Source: Bretschneidera sinensis (taxonomy: Eukaryota > Streptophyta > Magnoliopsida > Brassicales > Akaniaceae). From it: a stretch of DNA of 64,000 bases. The position numbers and the translations under genes are program-made. The stretch covers positions 17,016,501 through 17,080,500 of the forward strand of contig CM043705.1 in NCBI GenBank assembly GCA_023935145.1, written 5' to 3'. The notes under the pieces are model-generated. The model saw only the letters and a list, made by a program, of their open reading frames with translations. It did no database searches and was not told the DNA's origin. Positions 11,916 through 24,490 of this stretch are shown here, piece by piece; position 1 is the stretch's first letter; every line of letters starts with the position of its first letter.

Positions 11916-12487
11916 TGTTGAGAAACAAAAAACTATTTTCCCTTTTTATGTGAATAAAATAGGCAAAATAACAATACCAAATAACCACAACAGAAAAATA
12001 ATAATCAAATCACAAAAATAAAGATATCGAATTTTTACGCGGAAAACCATTTTAGTGTGAAAGAGAAAAACCAAGAGACCTAATCCAGGCAAAATCTTTA
12101 CTATAAAATAATGGGAATACAAAGTATTTTCTCTAGATCAACTAGAGGATCAACAGATAATTTTTTGTCACCCAGAAAATAGATTTCAACAATATTCTAC
12201 CAAACAAAAATTAAAGTGATTTCTTCAAAACAAATTATAATAAAAGCAAGCAAATAAACGGAATATATCAACTTAAGTCCCTCACCATGTAGAAACAATA
12301 CCCAAAATCTGAACTCAAACTGTGATGAAATTGGCCTTCAAATCTAATCAAAAGAGTAAGCAAAACCCAAGAAAATATTTGCTCTAAAAAACTGTTTCGG
12401 CGATTGCAAAACTCATATCTATCAATAGAAGAGAAACTGTACTTCTCTATATACTAGTGGCCTTAGGGCCACATCATACTCATTATG
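11916..12487 (-). mobile_element. 5' LTR of the second copia-1 copy (truncated)
   Basis: Aligns with the LTR at 2680-3286 over nearly its full length. Shared stretches include 'aaaataggcaaaataacaat', 'gaaattggccttcaaat' and 'ggccttagggcc'. The match stops at 'catactcattat' near 12487, so the outermost 40 or so bases are missing. The inner end (TGTTG at 11916) is followed by a primer binding site. Confidence 0.8.
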
Positions 12488-13300
12488 AACTTTCTTTTCA
12501 CGTTCATGTGAGATTCATTGAAAAAAATTCATGTAAAGTCACATCAATGCAAGACGAATAAACAATACAGTAAGAATACTGAATTACTTCACTAATAAAT
12601 AAAGAAAGGAAAGAAAAAAAATCTATCCATGAAAATTATGAGTACAACTTGGATAAGGTAGTCCAACCTAATCCGAGCCCAACTTGGATTTTGAGCAAGC
12701 TATATTTAAGATTTTTTAAGGTTGGATTGGGCTCAAATTAAAAAATTTCAACTTTAATTAAATTTAAGTTGTGTTAAAGTTAGAATTTTATCAATCCTAT
12801 TCGAACCTATAACTCGTGAGCCCAAATTTAATTATGTAACATATATTAGTAGTTAGTGAATTAAATTTAAGTAGAATAGTCATCTTTGAAATTTGAATGT
12901 TTGCAAAAATTTTAATTTTTGAATTATTTTATTTGATGCTTTTAAAATTCTATTTGTAATATTTAGTATCTGATTTGAAAAAAAAAAATAGAATTAAAAA
13001 ATTTAATCCGATCCAACCTATTTGAATTCAGTTTGATTTAACAAATCAAACCCAGAAATGTTAAAATTTATGTAACTCATCATGAGTTGGGCTAATTAAG
13101 GGTTTAAAAAACTATATCGTGAGTTGGATTAGAGATGACTTTTAACTCGATACAACCTAATTCGTGTATAAAAATTGGATAAGTAATTTGAATAAGATAA
13201 AAAAAAAAAAAAAGTTGAACTAACAACATCAAAAAAACAAAGTTCACTTCCAAACAAAAGCCTTGTTTAACATTTTTGTTCTTAAACAAACATGTGTGTA
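12488..13300. repeat. Non-coding, with a degenerate 'ccaaccta' repeat
   Basis: From about 12640 to 13160 the sequence has scattered inverted words such as 'tccaacctaatccgagccc' and 'ggttggattgggctc'. It resembles the non-autonomous element at 59098-60255 in style but lacks definable ends. There is an A-run near 13200. No gene was seen. Confidence 0.3.
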
Positions 13301-13460
13301 GAGATAGATTCAAGTCGAGCAGCTCGCGGCTCAACTCATTAAAACTTGGCTCGTGACTCGTTAAATTCAAGTTCGAGCCGAACTCAAGCTTAGTTTTAAA
13401 CTCGTTTGACAAAACAAGCCAAGCTCGAGCCATTTAAAATTTGACTCGATAGCTCGCAAG
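13300..13460. repeat. CTCGAGC-rich dispersed repeat
   Basis: About 160 bases with repeated GAGC, CTCG and GCTCGAGCC words in both orientations, like the block at 1241-1545. Borders and class are not determined. Confidence 0.35.
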
Positions 13461-15240
13461 CTAACTCGAATTACTGTTATTCAAAATATTTTAACTTTTT
13501 GATCTATATAAAAATATGTAACACATTTAATAAACTAAAAAATTATTTTTATATTTCTTAGTTCGTTGAAATAAAAAAACATAAAGCTCAAATATTACTT
13601 GAACAATCAAAGGTATTGTTTTTGCAAAAAACCTCAATGTGTTATAAATGCAAACTAGAGTCTTAGGTGAGCTTTTATAACGAAGCTCAACTGATTTCAA
13701 TGCTTTCCTATCAATTTGGATTTTGAGTTAATAGAACTGTGATACAGAGCATGGCATTCAATAAGTAATGTGAGATTGTAGGATAGGTTTTTTAGTCTTG
13801 TACAGGTGAGAGCTTGAGAGAACTGAATCCCACATCGCCAAAATAGAATATGGGAAGAGGGAGAACCACTCATAAATATGTGGATCGGTATTCTGACAGT
13901 CTCATGCTAATGCTCAAAGGCTTCTTTCCATAAATTAGTGTTTGAATTTTTTTATTTTTCACGATCTAAGTTCGAGCAAGCCTAGAGTAACACTTCAACT
14001 CCTCAATCTATTAATTTAGCGTCTAAGCCCTTCAATTATTAAAATTTTGCAATTAATTCTCAGCCCACATTCCGTCAAAATCCAGTAACGGTGTTCCTGA
14101 TCTACTAGCTACGCGTATTGACATAAATGTCCCCTATCTTACCTCACTCGTATGGGCGTCAGTACGATAAGACTTCGTTTTTCCCAAATCCAAAATCAGT
14201 AAGGGTGAAGTGGATTTGGGGGTTTCTCTCAAGTGGATGCCCCCATGTGACTGACAGAAGAATAGAGGTGAAGTTTTATAAAATTAAAATGGTAAATTTA
14301 TCTTTTTATTTTTTTTTTATTTTTTATATATTTTTCTCTTCATCTTCATCTTTATTTTTCATGGTTGTCATCATTATAACAATAACGACAATCGTCACAA
14401 TAACAACATACATCATGGGTTATCTTGAAAATATCAAGATAATAGTTTTTCTTTGCAATATCAAGTATAGTTTCAAATCGTGCAATGAGGAAACGTTTCA
14501 TACTTTTATCACAGTGTAAAATATGGCTTACACTTTATAGTTGCGTGATATATATTTAGTTAGATATTTGGTTAGGAATACCAAACTTTTGGTTCTTTTA
14601 TTGTTTTATAATAAAATAAAAATATATATGAAAGAATAGGTTATAAAAATAAAATGAATATGTTATTATATTCAAATTGATGTACATTCAAGTAAAACTA
14701 ACATTTTTTTATATAAAAAATGGTTAAATTAACATTTAATTCCAAATTTCACCCAGCAAAATAAATTTTCATATTCTATTTTTGAATTATAAATTGATCT
14801 TGTGAAATAAAAAAGTAAATAGTGTTAATTTTGTTGAATAATATCAATAAAATAAAAATTCATATGTTAAATGAATTAAAACATGATGTAAGAGTATTTA
14901 AGTAAATTTTAGAAAACGAACTGAATTTTTAATTGATTTCAAATACAAATTTTATTTCAATTTTATATATATCAAACATGAAAATTCATTTGAATTCATT
15001 TGCAAATGAATTCTAATTTCAGATCATTTGAAAATAAACTGAATTATATACTTGAGCTCTTACGTTTACCAATAGTTTTGATTATCTTGGATATCCATAG
15101 GCATATCAGGTAACACAATAACTTTGTTACTAAATTCCTATGTTAATTTATGTTTATATAATGTGAGAATCTGTCATATATTTGTTCTTCAAGTGACATG
15201 ATTTCCTAAATAGAAATTGTAAAGTGAAGAAGGTTATGTA
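13461..15240. other. Non-coding AT-rich stretch
   Basis: Holds a patch at 13740-13920 ('cccacatcgcc...accactcataaatatgtgg') of a type often dispersed in plant genomes. The only long frame (14127-14519) is low-complexity (runs of F, S, I, T) and looks like chance. Confidence 0.35.
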
Positions 15241-15246
15241 ATATGT

Positions 15247-15660
15247 AGGAATTTGTTAAGGCAGTGATTGCTTATGAGAATAAGCTTAGATGCTCAGCAT
15301 GTGTACGAAAAGCTGTAAAGCTTGATCAGGAAATGGAGATGAAGAGGAAAACAATTGTCCGAAGTTCCTCGATTGCAAGAAACGTGCAGTTCAGAGGGAG
15401 GAATAGTTTCAGCCCAAGAATCTGAACTCGAAGTTGGATTTATATTTATAATGGCCACGTTACATGGGCAACAGGCAAATACAGCATTGAGTCTGCAGCA
15501 AGAGAATAGGCTAAAGCAAATGGGTGCAACAGTAAGGAATGCTTCTGTGTACGTGAAAAGATTGAAGATAAACGGAGAGAAGGAGAGAGCAGCAAGGGGT
15601 ATAATGGGGAAAATGTCTGTAGAGCAATGGGGAAAGTTTCTGTAGAGCAATTATCTGATT
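15247..15660 (+). pseudogene. Possible gene or exon remnant, unidentified
   Basis: Following a plausible splice acceptor ('taatatgtag', ending at 15246) a forward frame reads EFVKAVIAYENKLRCSACV then a basic stretch, ending at TGA near 15428. A second frame (to 15645) reads [20 protein letters not shown] then [20 protein letters not shown]. The composition is protein-like and richer in G+C than its flanks, unlike the surrounding noise. I do not recognise the family. It may be a decayed host gene, a captured fragment, or a terminal exon of a gene whose other exons I cannot see. Confidence 0.25.
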
Positions 15661-15920
15661 TATTGTCTTCTGAAGGGACTAAAGAAAATCAGCAACAATA
15701 AAAGCTCGTATTTATAGACAATAATTACAGTGATAATTACACTAGTGTCACTAAGGTTTATTAGGGTTAGATTTATATACATTTACATCTTTCTACTCCA
15801 TATGTTCAAAGGCCATAGAGAGAGCTTCAGAATGGAAGTCGATTTCTAACTTCTCCAACGTTTTCGACTTCAGAGGGTAAGAATAATTTCTAGTTTCTGT
15901 TAATCTTTCTTTTTTCTTGT

Positions 15921-15924
<4 letters not shown>

Positions 15925-15956
<32 letters not shown>
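15925..15956. repeat. (AT)16 microsatellite
   Basis: An uninterrupted AT dinucleotide run counted directly, between a T-rich patch and 'tgttctttt'. Confidence 0.9.
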
Positions 15957-15960
<4 letters not shown>

Positions 15961-16689
15961 CTTTTCCTTTCTTTATTTAGATGATAAGAAGTCAACAAAA
16001 ACCCAAATAATCATCAAAACTTAAATTAATCCAAATTACTTATTAAACCTCAAAATCCACGAGCAATGATAAGAAGGAAGTCCCATTTTAGAAAATCTCA
16101 GATGTTCTAACTTCAAGTAGACAAGAATGAGATCTAATGAGAAATCATCCGATTATTTTTCAATTAATTACTAGTTTACATAAATATTTAAGTTTTTATC
16201 CAATCCAAGTAAAAACTCGTCCAAAAGTGATAACCAGGAGAGAAATACAGTTTGGCACAAAACAAACGTTGCCATAGACTCCGGCACAAGTGAAGAGCAT
16301 CAGGGACAACAGGGAAAACAAGCAGCAAACCAAATGTCTTAATTTAGCTTGGTTTGCTTTATACAGAAACTCTGCTACATTCTGCACAGGACCTCAAATC
16401 CATACGACTGATTTCATTTGCAAAACTGAATGCAGCAGCAAATCTGGTCTTTACAAGCACCCTATTCTCAAAAACTACAGCTTGGTCACATTTAACCGAT
16501 GGCAACCTAGAGAAAATGATATCAAAACAGCAACTAATGGCTCAGAGCAGCGCCAGAATAATGTTGTTATAGATAGTTAATGGAAAATATAGGCGTATGT
16601 TTCAGACAAAAGTCTGATGACATTAATTCAAAACCTTGATTATCTTAATAGGCTAATGTTGAATCAGGTTAGAACTTATTCCTATTGAT
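15957..16689. other. Non-coding, moderately GC-richer patch
   Basis: 16200-16600 is less AT-rich than the surroundings, with overlapping short open frames on both strands but no recognisable protein. It might be transcribed untranslated sequence. Confidence 0.2.
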
Positions 16690-16870
16690 TCGATGATCCC
16701 TCTAGGACTACAATGGAATTCACGTTTTTTACCTTTCACGGAAGAAAAAGAAAAAATAGGGTCTATTAGACCCAGATCAATAAATGATCCAATTACCACC
16801 CTTCTGTTTTTTTTTTTCGGCGGAGTTCAAAAAAATACTATGATGGCCCCGTTGCTTTATATATTAAAAA
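16690..16870. other. Possible plastid-derived fragment
   Basis: The stretch 'ccctctaggactacaatgg ... ctattagacccagatcaa ... atgatggccccgttgcttt' has the look of a chloroplast intergenic region (short T-run, then GGCGGAG, then a run of A), and differs in texture from its surroundings. I recall similar phrases from plastid genomes but cannot name the locus, so this is a suggestion only. Confidence 0.2.
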
Positions 16871-17510
16871 TGGTTTAAAAAGAGAACGAAAAAGATTAAA
16901 TAAACAACACTTCAACCCAAATGACCAAAAAAACTCAGCAATCAGGAGCCATTCACCTAATTCATCAGTTCACTGATATAAATACTCTAAAAACATTCTT
17001 AACATAACAGTTAGGATTCAAATACATATCCGGGGTAGATCAAACCTGACAGTTCCACAACTTCCCTATCAAAACCCCTTTGCAGATGTTAAATAAAAGA
17101 CTAAATCCTAAATACTAATCATCAGGACAGAAAAAAAGAGCCTGTTTCTAGAAAAATACCCAAAACTTAAATAAAGACGGAAAAGGGTGAGCATAGCAAG
17201 ACAAACCATGTCCTTAACTTGGGTTAGCTCAGCCTTTCGGGAGCTTTTCTAACTATATTTTGTCTATTCACTTGAGCCTTGTCGCAAATGCTCCCCTTCC
17301 ATTCCAGATTATTCTTCTCTGTTTTATGTGTTCTTCTTCATTGTTTTTTTTTTTTTTTTTTTTTAACTTTTCCTTTTCTTAATAACTTATAACAAACAAT
17401 CACCCCAAACTACGAAATTCTGACACACAAGTCCATGCATGTACCAAGAAATAACTGCATTTCACTTCCAGAATGGTTGGAGCACTTTGGTTATCGTCAT
17501 TGTCCTAGTA
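16871..17510 (-). other. Probable 3' untranslated and downstream region of the DUF789 gene
   Basis: Directly downstream of the stop codon of the minus-strand gene. It contains a T-run at 17344-17364 (A-run on the transcript strand). No polyadenylation signal could be fixed with confidence. Confidence 0.35.
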
Positions 17511-20500
17511 TCACCTACTGCAGAAGAACATGAAATCTGGGTGATTGACCTGAAGCAGCCTTAACCAATCATCAGCTTCCTGCAAGAGGGAGTTTGCCAA
17601 TTGGCGCTCACATCCCCCATTAGACGTCCACACAGACCCCTTGAACTTGTATGAAGCAAGACCCAACAAAGGTAACGACATCTTAGGAACACCATCCACC
17701 TCACTGGGGTATGTTACCACTGGAGCCTGTGCACTTCGTCCACCTGCAAGAAAACAAGATAATCCATATTAATGCAACTAACAAAAGATCGGTATCACTT
17801 GCCACTGACAGTTTCATTAAAAAAAATCATAAACACTAATTAACTACAGCATCCAGTAACCTCCCCCACCCACCCCACCTAAAAGAGAAAAAAGATGCAG
17901 CACAATCAGACCCTCTTTCAACCCATAGGGACACATTCAACATTTGAGATTATTCAGTAAAAGAATCACAATATTGTTAAAAAGAAAAATTTATAAGTAA
18001 CAATATTATTAAAACTAGAAGAAAAAAAGTAAATAAATATGAAAGAGACTGGCTATGACAAATATAAGCAACACTTATTGTAAGTTTGAAGTCATACTGC
18101 CAGCAACAGCTCTAATCAAATTGCAAATGGACGCAAATCACCATTCACCAATATAACTGAGAACTAATATTTATAAAATAGGAAAGAGAAAAATAAGAAA
18201 GAAAATTGTCTTTGTTGAACTCTTAAATCATTATTATAATTTGTAACTAATCTTCCCACATAAGACTAGAAGATACACGACATCTATTAGTATATCACAG
18301 ATTTAAAATAACTGAGGAGGCCAGACACAAGATTTAAAATCAACTAAAATGCAAAGGTACATATTAATTTGCAAGATACCTATAAGACACATGGAATATG
18401 GATCGTCATCTCATTATAGAAAAAAGAGATAAATTACACAAACATCAACAAATTTTCAAAATAAACAATTATTGATTTATTACCTCCCACCGGAGTATGA
18501 AGTGAATGGTATATCAAAAAGCAAGCATCTAGATCTTTCAATGTTGGTCCTGTTGGTATTCTGTAAATTGGGTACCTACAAATATTCCATTAAAACCAGT
18601 AAGTCATAAAAACACACAAAACTTAAAAAGCAAACATTATGCTAATTTGAACATACCAGGCCACAGAAATCCAGCTGGAAGATAATAAGTCGCAACTTCT
18701 TAGTGTCTTCAGCTCAGGGAACCGAAAAGCAAGATCCAGTACCTGTGACAAAGAAATTCAGGAAACATCCAGAAGAAAGAAAAGAGAAAAAGAGAGGCAC
18801 ACAGATCCAAACATGGTATGGATCTGTTCTATCTTTATTATGACATGTTGAAAAAAAAAAAACAGAAATTAAAAGAGCATAGAAACAAAGAACTAACCTT
18901 GTCAGATAAAGGTTCGCGACTATAGGGAGGGTCCCGCTCAAGATACTCAAATATCAGACGACCTTGAGAATTAACAGATTCACCGTCATCACTAGAGAAG
19001 TCATCTTGCAGAGCAATATGCTGGTCTCTCAAAGACATCCTATCCATACTAAGAGAAATCTGTTCCTTCGTGTAACTCAGACCTCTTTCAGGTTCGCAAT
19101 CACTGCTACCCTCACTACTTGAGTCCCTAAAATCACTGTCAATGTCCTCAGCTGGTTGCCTACGATAAAAGAGAATTATAGATTATTCAATGCTGAAACA
19201 AAATAAGTACATCTTCCTCTACATAATAATGCATGAATCAGCCAGTATCGGACAATTAGTAGAAAACATAATCATAGAGGAAATGCAACAAAGGAGGAAA
19301 AGGAAAAAGGCTGAGAAACATTGATAACCAAATGCTCAGCTTAGAATGTAGTCCATATTTGGAAAACAGAAATGAATTTTTTTTTTTTTTTTGATAAAAT
19401 GAACCATTAAAAAGGATCAACTAATGAAAATAATAGATGGTCACAATATGTGCCAAGAAAAAAATAAAACTGAAAGTCTTCGTTTGAGGGAAGCCAATGA
19501 GAACAGGTTCTGCTAATCAAACAACACGCTAATATTGCTTCAAGCTTAGACCAACCAATTATATGCATGCTCATGCACAGCTCACTTCAATTTAAGAAGT
19601 TTTGGTCACCTTGGCTCTGATTAAAAAAAAACAAATTAAGGTATTGTAAGAGAAACTAACCCCCTAAGAGAGAAAAGGGAATGAAAAATGTCGATAGACA
19701 TAGAACCTTCAATAAAGCCCTGGTCATGACCATATAGGGTCTGCTGTAAGAACCCATTTCCATTAAACCTACAGCCAAATCCCACTCAAAAAAAAAAAAA
19801 AAGTTAAGGGAAAGAAAAGAACAAAGTGAAAACAGCAAGGCCACGTATCCTTGTACTAATCTTCTCACAACAAAAATCCATAACATCAATCTTCACAACA
19901 GCTTGACGATAATTTTCTTTGAAGGACTTCCAGAATGCCACCATCTTTAGATTCGATCAAATCCCATGCTTTCAGTGGCATAGATATGGATATTAGGAGG
20001 CCACAGGAAGAAGCATAGTAAGACTAGAGAAATAAATAAGGAAGAAGTCGATCAACATATCCTAATGCAAGATATACTCGATATGCTTGAGAGAAGGAGA
20101 AGAACAGCCCAGAAGGAAATGGGAAAAGCTTCGGCTTGTGTTCCCACAGAGAAAACACATTTAACTGATAAAACAAAGCCAAGCCCCAGCAGCATTCAGC
20201 ATGCCACCCCTTTCAATGGAAAGACAACATAATCTCCACAGCAATTAAATGGATCCAATATCAACTTGCAAATTTCAATTTGTTTTGTAATGTTAATATG
20301 TAAAGTGATGAATTCACACACAACATTATTAAGTGGTTATACTTACCCACCCCCATCACAAAAGCAAGAAAGAATGTTGATAGACACAATACAAACTTTT
20401 AAGACAAGAAAATTTAGCGAAAAACTTAACTCCTTCCAAGTTGGAAAATGACTATTTGGAAATGATTGATCATGTCTGAAAAGGAACAGAAGCAAAAAAG

Positions 20501-23500
20501 CAGGATAAATTCTTGGAGCAATAGTTGTCAAATTGAGATTCGAATCTTTAATCCAAATCTCAATTTTGTGAATCAATAATCGTGAGATTTGGTAAAAAGA
20601 TATAAAAATCAATTGCAAATGACATGTAATGTTAAACAAATAAAATAGTATGAAAAAGTGAAATATAATGTGTTACAACTTATGAGCATAAACTAAATGA
20701 ATGTTCATGTGGCTTGATGGAAAGGCGATCCATAAGATATATCTACATCGCATAAATAAGTGCTTCATGAAAGCATGACATTGTTTGTTGGAATATAAAA
20801 ATATATTTATTTAACAAATAGATACTTATAACAAATAATATATGTATTGTCTGTGTGTTAGTGTGTGAAAAGTATGTATAGTTTTTACTCAATTGTAAAA
20901 ACACTCACCTTGAAAGACCACAAATTTAAAATTTCTTCATATCCAACATGCTTCCAAATAAACTATTATTGATTGAAATCAAACATATTAATTAATTTGA
21001 GACCACTAGGGATAGATATTTTAATACGCTTAGATTTTGGTTCAAGGGTGACTAGTTTGTAAATAAGAAAGATCTTACTGATTTTGTGGAGTTCTTTTTT
21101 ATAATTGGGTTGCACCCCTTGTTGTTTTTATACAATACTTATAAAAAAAAATGAAATCAAAGATAAATAAGTTTCATGAGGCTGTTTGTTCCTTTATAAA
21201 AACTCCTAGAAGCCTAGATTTCTAGAGCAACTTAAATGAAAGAGAAAATCTAATGAATTATGCTTATTTGAACCCTAAACATCTTGAATCTTAAGCTTTT
21301 TTTTTTTATAAATATTTTTAAGAATATGAAAACAATTAGGCTTTATTGAATAAGGTGAATCGTACAATTTGATTCTATTCATAGGATTTACCACCGAGTC
21401 GATCGATTTGACACCAATTAAAGATTAACTCAAATTATGCACACCAATTTGAATCGTTTAGCGCTTGAACAAAATCAAATCATATGATTTTGATAACTAT
21501 GTCTTGGGTTACATCATGAAACACCTCATTAGTGAACAAGGAGTAAACTTCGTAATAGGCAAATAATGGGGTCTTCTTAATTATTTAAAAAAAAATGTCT
21601 ATCATAAGAACCCCAGTCGAATAAATTTAAATTTCTATCTCCTACTTCCATCAAATGTTCCACCCGGAATGCACAAAAGAAGCTGGTAATTCACTTGCGC
21701 TATCTCTGATTCACTTAGATACTTCAAAACTAATGTCTGTCAACCATACTATGCTGGTATAAATAATAAATTCCCCCCACCATTAACGCCAACAGAGCAG
21801 AGGCATCTCCCCATTATGTTAATAACACTATTAAAATCCAGAACTAATTTTACTATTCCACTAGCATAACATGAGCACCTGTTAAATGCTTGTTCTCAAG
21901 TTACTTTACATAAATTGAGAATATCATAGGCCATGGCCCATAGGGAAAATTTAGTACACTAAAATATTAACAAATATGAACTCATCACGGGCTAAGTTCC
22001 AACCCAAAAGACTAGCCTGGTATAAGAGCCAACTGTAACTCCATGTGGGATAATAAACACCCACGTGACCGTGACAGCTCCCCTATTACGTGGTGGGGGT
22101 CCACACCCGTGTTGGCTCTCATGTTGAATAAATCGTGGGAACTCAAAATTCCTCAATAAAATGTTTCAATACGGGAATAAAATTTAGAAATGGTGAGGAG
22201 AAGGAAAAAGAATACAGCCAAGAATTGAGTTCTCGTGCTAATCAAGAGAAGTGGAAAAAAAATTACCGCAAGACTTTGCTTACTTCAAGTTCAGGCTTAG
22301 CACAATTCGTACAATCATAAAGATAGATAAGAAGAACAAAAAGAAAGGTTTCACCTTGTTAAACAAATTTCATCAAACTCAAAAAGGTGACCAAAACCAC
22401 CATCAGACAGGTCATATCCCAAAGATTAAGTTAACAAGAAAATGAATTTAGAGAGTATTATCCTAAAATCTATAGATGCAGACTCACCAAAATTCCGGAG
22501 CAAAAAATAAAACACAACTGTATCTAAATGCATACACGTACAAGTCCAGACAACACTAAAGGGAATGCACACACAACGGAAGCGAAAAATAGAGATAAAA
22601 GACTGCGTTGTTTGGTATTGCATTTAAGTCGACTTAAAGCATAAAACTTAAAGTGGTTAAAAGCAGATTGGATTTAAATTTTCTACTTTAAGTAGACCAA
22701 ACAACATGTAAAAGGATAGTGTAATGAGACACCATGATTCATATGAAATGTAGATGGTAAAAAGGAAACCAAACTATCTGTTACCGACATATATGGACCA
22801 TCTGCCCTTGAATTTACAATTCAGCTGGAAAAAAAATTTACAAGACAGGCACTTTAACATGAAAAAAAAGGAGTTGTTTCAGCTCCCAAAAAAGTATGTC
22901 TCTTGAGAAATTGCTACTTATTGAAAGCAAGGGATCCAATTCGACACACAAGCTATATAGAAGTAGTGTAGCAAAAAATATAACACTAAATTCACCAATT
23001 AAATTGGCACTAACACATCAACTTGACATATGTAAATAATGAACCGCACCAGCAGATTTACCTTGACTTTAGAGATGACTTCATAGAATGAGAATCACCA
23101 TATATTTGAATGCCGGACAAGTACGGGACATAGTACTGAACAACACAATCGCTGTCATTTAAAACTAGTGGCACTCCTGCACCATACGCACTCCACTCCT
23201 TAAATGACTCCCATAAATCACCAAGCATAAAGTAAGGCTGAAATTCCACATCACAAGTCCTCCAGCCCCTCATTGTTGTCTGTCAAAAATTTCAATCCAA
23301 TAAAAAGAATGAGAAATACCATCAAAACTTGCTTGCTACTATTTGTTTGTTCACTTGTGAGGAAAACTAATAGAATAAATTAAGCTGAATTAATTCACAC
23401 GCCGTTTATACATTTTGCAGAGTTCCTTTGCTCACTCCAATTCAACCAAATGAAGAGTTGACGTTTAGATTTCAAATTTTCCATTATTTTCTCTCCTCAT

Positions 23501-24018
23501 TTTAGGAATATGTGCAGTTTATTTTGAAAATGAAAAAAATAAATATATAAATAAAAATCAAATTGAGCCAAATACTAACATCTATCATCTAAAAAAACTC
23601 ATGCTTGAACAAAACAAAATCAATTAATGTAACAGTTAAAAAAAATCAATTAATATAACCAAACCGAAAACAGTCCCAATCAAATTCAACAAACCTTTGA
23701 CAAATACTGAGCCGGCACCGATGGTGTGATCGACTCCAAAAACCGTTCCAAATTATTCAAAGACGAAACCACCCGTTCAAAGGCCGGCACTGCAACCGAT
23801 TTTGGCGACTCCTCGAACCCTGTCCTGTTATCGGGTTCTCGGATAACCGAAACCACAGGTTCTTCCTTTGTAGAAGGGGATTTGCTCGGCCTTATGTCGT
23901 TCTGAGCTCTTCGTAGTTGATCAGTTAGCTGATTCTGGTGAGTCCTACGGGCTTTCGCTGGATTGTAAAACCGATCCTCACCTCGTCCTCGCGTCAACTG
24001 CAATCCAGCCCCCAACAT
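17511..24018 (-). CDS. DUF789-family protein, six coding exons
   Basis: Coding exons on the minus strand: 24018-23695, 23279-23062, 19159-18898, 18742-18657, 18575-18484 and 17743-17511. Together they are 1215 bases, 404 codons plus a TGA stop. All five introns have GT and AG ends and all junctions keep frame. The start is [20 protein letters not shown], as I recall for the family; an in-frame ATG six codons earlier (24036) is possible. The N-terminal third is basic and Ser/Pro-rich. Then come the conserved [55 protein letters not shown] and [10 protein letters not shown]. The acidic serine-rich middle has [14 protein letters not shown] and SSDDGES, then [17 protein letters not shown]. The C-terminal part has [50 protein letters not shown] and [11 protein letters not shown]. 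No signal peptide or membrane segment is seen. Biochemical function is unknown; DUF789 proteins occur widely in plants. This is the only gene here that looks intact. Confidence 0.93.
20519..21501. mobile_element. hAT-like non-autonomous element in intron 2
   Basis: The left end reads CAATAGTTGTCAAA and the right end, reverse complemented, CATAGTTATCAAAA, giving terminal inverted repeats of about 14 bases. The flanks TCTTGGAG (20511-20518) and TCTTGGGT (21502-21509) agree at 6 of 8 positions, fitting a decayed 8 bp target duplication, the hAT length. The 983 bp interior is AT-rich without a transposase frame. It sits in the 3.9 kb second intron of the DUF789 gene, away from the splice sites, so it should be spliced out. 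Confidence 0.5.
22607..22705. mobile_element. Short inverted-repeat element (MITE-like) in intron 2
   Basis: The ends GTTGTTTGGT (22607-22616) and ACCAAACAAC (22696-22705) are perfect inverted repeats. The 99-base interior continues the pairing loosely through 'tttaagtcgacttaaa'. 'GTTTGGT' ends are typical of small plant foldback or MITE elements. No target duplication was confirmed. Confidence 0.5.
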
Positions 24019-24490
24019 ATCTCTACACCCAATCAAAAACCACCAAAAAGAAGAAGGAAAGAAGAACGAGCAACTAGTTTCGTTTATCGAATATATACAA
24101 ACACTATTATCAGTATCTAATTTTTTTAGAATTGTATTGATAAAGAATTGCTAAGCAGATTTATAGGTAAGTGTTGGTTGAAAATGAGATTTGGAGAAAT
24201 GTTCGTTGATAACGAGATTTGGAGAAAAGTGAATCCGATCGCAGAAAACGGATTGAGAAGTGTATGAAAAAACCCTAAAGGAGATTGGAACTGCAATGGA
24301 GCTTATGGAGATTGGCAGAGATGGATCTAAAAGCAATAGTGAGGGCAAAATGGTAAAAGAAGAGATTCAAAGAAGAATGAAGCAACGTGAAAGAAGAAGA
24401 AAGGAGAGAGAGAGAAATGGGCTAAAACAGACTGAATAAATGGATGGGTTGAGGAAGAAGAAAATAATTTTTATTTCATTTTTTAAATAT
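24019..24490 (-). promoter_or_regulatory. Leader and core promoter region of the DUF789 gene (inferred)
   Basis: On the gene strand, about 24420-24040 is pyrimidine-rich (CTTCTTC and CTCTCT runs), typical of plant 5' leaders. A TATA-like stretch (TTTATATTTAAA) lies near 24483-24494 just upstream. A possible acceptor 'gggtgtag' next to the start codon (about 24025-24032) would allow a 5' leader intron. No transcription start can be fixed from sequence alone. Confidence 0.35.

Noticed and set aside
14127..14519. Open frame of 130 codons on the plus strand
   Set aside because: Low-complexity run of Phe, Ser, Ile and Thr codons over T-rich sequence; no motif and no homologue recognised.
17218..17250. 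'ggttagctcagc' word resembling a tRNA D-arm
   Set aside because: No matching anticodon arm, T-arm or acceptor pairing could be placed around it.
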